From: JBJGXI01 sp045635475
GTDB taxonomy: Bacteria; Bacillota; Bacilli; Bacillales; Amphibacillaceae
Reading direction: 5' to 3'
Length of the DNA stretch: 5,403 nucleotides
NCBI RefSeq assembly: GCF_045635475.1
Contig: NZ_JBJGXI010000089.1
Span: 1 to 5,403 of the forward strand
Made by a program: the position numbers and the translations under genes. The first letter of the stretch is position 1; each line of letters opens with the position of its first letter. The notes under the pieces are model-generated. The model was given only the letters and a program-made list of their open reading frames with translations. It ran no database searches and was not told where the DNA came from. Below are positions 5,220 to 5,403 of this stretch, piece by piece.

Positions 5220-5403
5220 CAATTGGAATAGTATCCAAGTGAACATCTTATTTTTTTTAGTGACAACAAATATTATAATCGTTTTACACAAAAAATCAAG
5301 AGTTTTACTGAAATTTATACTTCCAAAACTAGATAAGAAATAGACAATCAAACAATTTTAACGCAATTTAGCTACGGTTCCTTGTAAACAGTCACCTTCG
5401 CTA
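5220..5403 (-). other. Region upstream of 5S, without visible 23S end
   Basis: I see no 23S rRNA 3' end and no supported protein gene in these 184 bases. The minus strand contains TTATCTAGTTTTGGAAG (about 5318-5334), which resembles, from memory, rRNA-operon spacer sequence of Bacilli, then the promoter at 5272-5299, then a small inverted repeat (TTGGA/TCCAA, 5221-5236) just before 5S. The right edge prevents deciding whether 23S lies further upstream. Confidence 0.5.
5272..5299 (-). promoter_or_regulatory. Sigma-A-type promoter of the 5S-tRNA unit
   Basis: TTGATT (5294-5299) and a perfect TATAAT (5272-5277) are separated by 16 nt, and AT-rich sequence lies upstream of the -35 box. Transcription would start near 5265, about 46 nt before the 5S gene. 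This is typical of strong stable-RNA promoters and would let 5S and the tRNAs be made without read-through from 16S-23S. Confidence 0.65.

Overview
The window looks like chromosomal DNA of a low-GC, Gram-positive Bacillaceae-type bacterium, possibly of the Oceanobacillus/Virgibacillus kind; the genus is a guess. The evidence is the AT-rich background, AAGGAG-type ribosome binding sites, a 5S rRNA of Bacillus type, a sigma-B-like promoter, and a tRNA order that follows, from memory, the Bacillus subtilis trnD cluster. Every supported gene lies on the minus strand, so transcription runs from right to left.

Right part (5403 to about 3473): a stable-RNA unit. A sigma-A-type promoter (TTGATT, 16 nt, TATAAT) sits about 50 bases before a 5S rRNA gene. 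Fourteen tRNA genes follow in the order Asn, Ser, Glu, Val, fMet, Asp, Phe, Tyr, Trp, His, Gln, Gly, Cys, Leu, and a hairpin terminator closes the unit. No 23S sequence is visible in the 184 bases upstream of 5S. Three tRNAs (Glu, Trp, Leu) lack an encoded CCA. Several spacers hold perfect hairpins that sit almost flush against mature tRNA ends.

Middle part (about 3450 to 1691): a gene for a 373-residue protein with a soluble N-terminal half and four predicted membrane segments, of unknown function. It is preceded by a good sigma-B-type promoter (GTTTCT, 14 nt, GGGTAT), which suggests general stress control. Downstream is about 460 bases without an intact gene; it contains the decayed N-terminus of a short-chain dehydrogenase with a clear TGASSGIG motif.

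Left part (1690 to 1): an intact flavin-dependent N-hydroxylase of the IucD (lysine N6-monooxygenase) family, a siderophore-type enzyme standing without visible partner genes and closed by a strong bidirectional hairpin terminator. Beyond it, the first 35 codons of another minus-strand gene run off the left edge, preceded by a promoter and a leader of about 120 nt. The three protein genes appear to be separate transcription units. The likely common theme is an accessory region downstream of an rRNA/tRNA cluster; I see no CRISPR array or intact mobile element.
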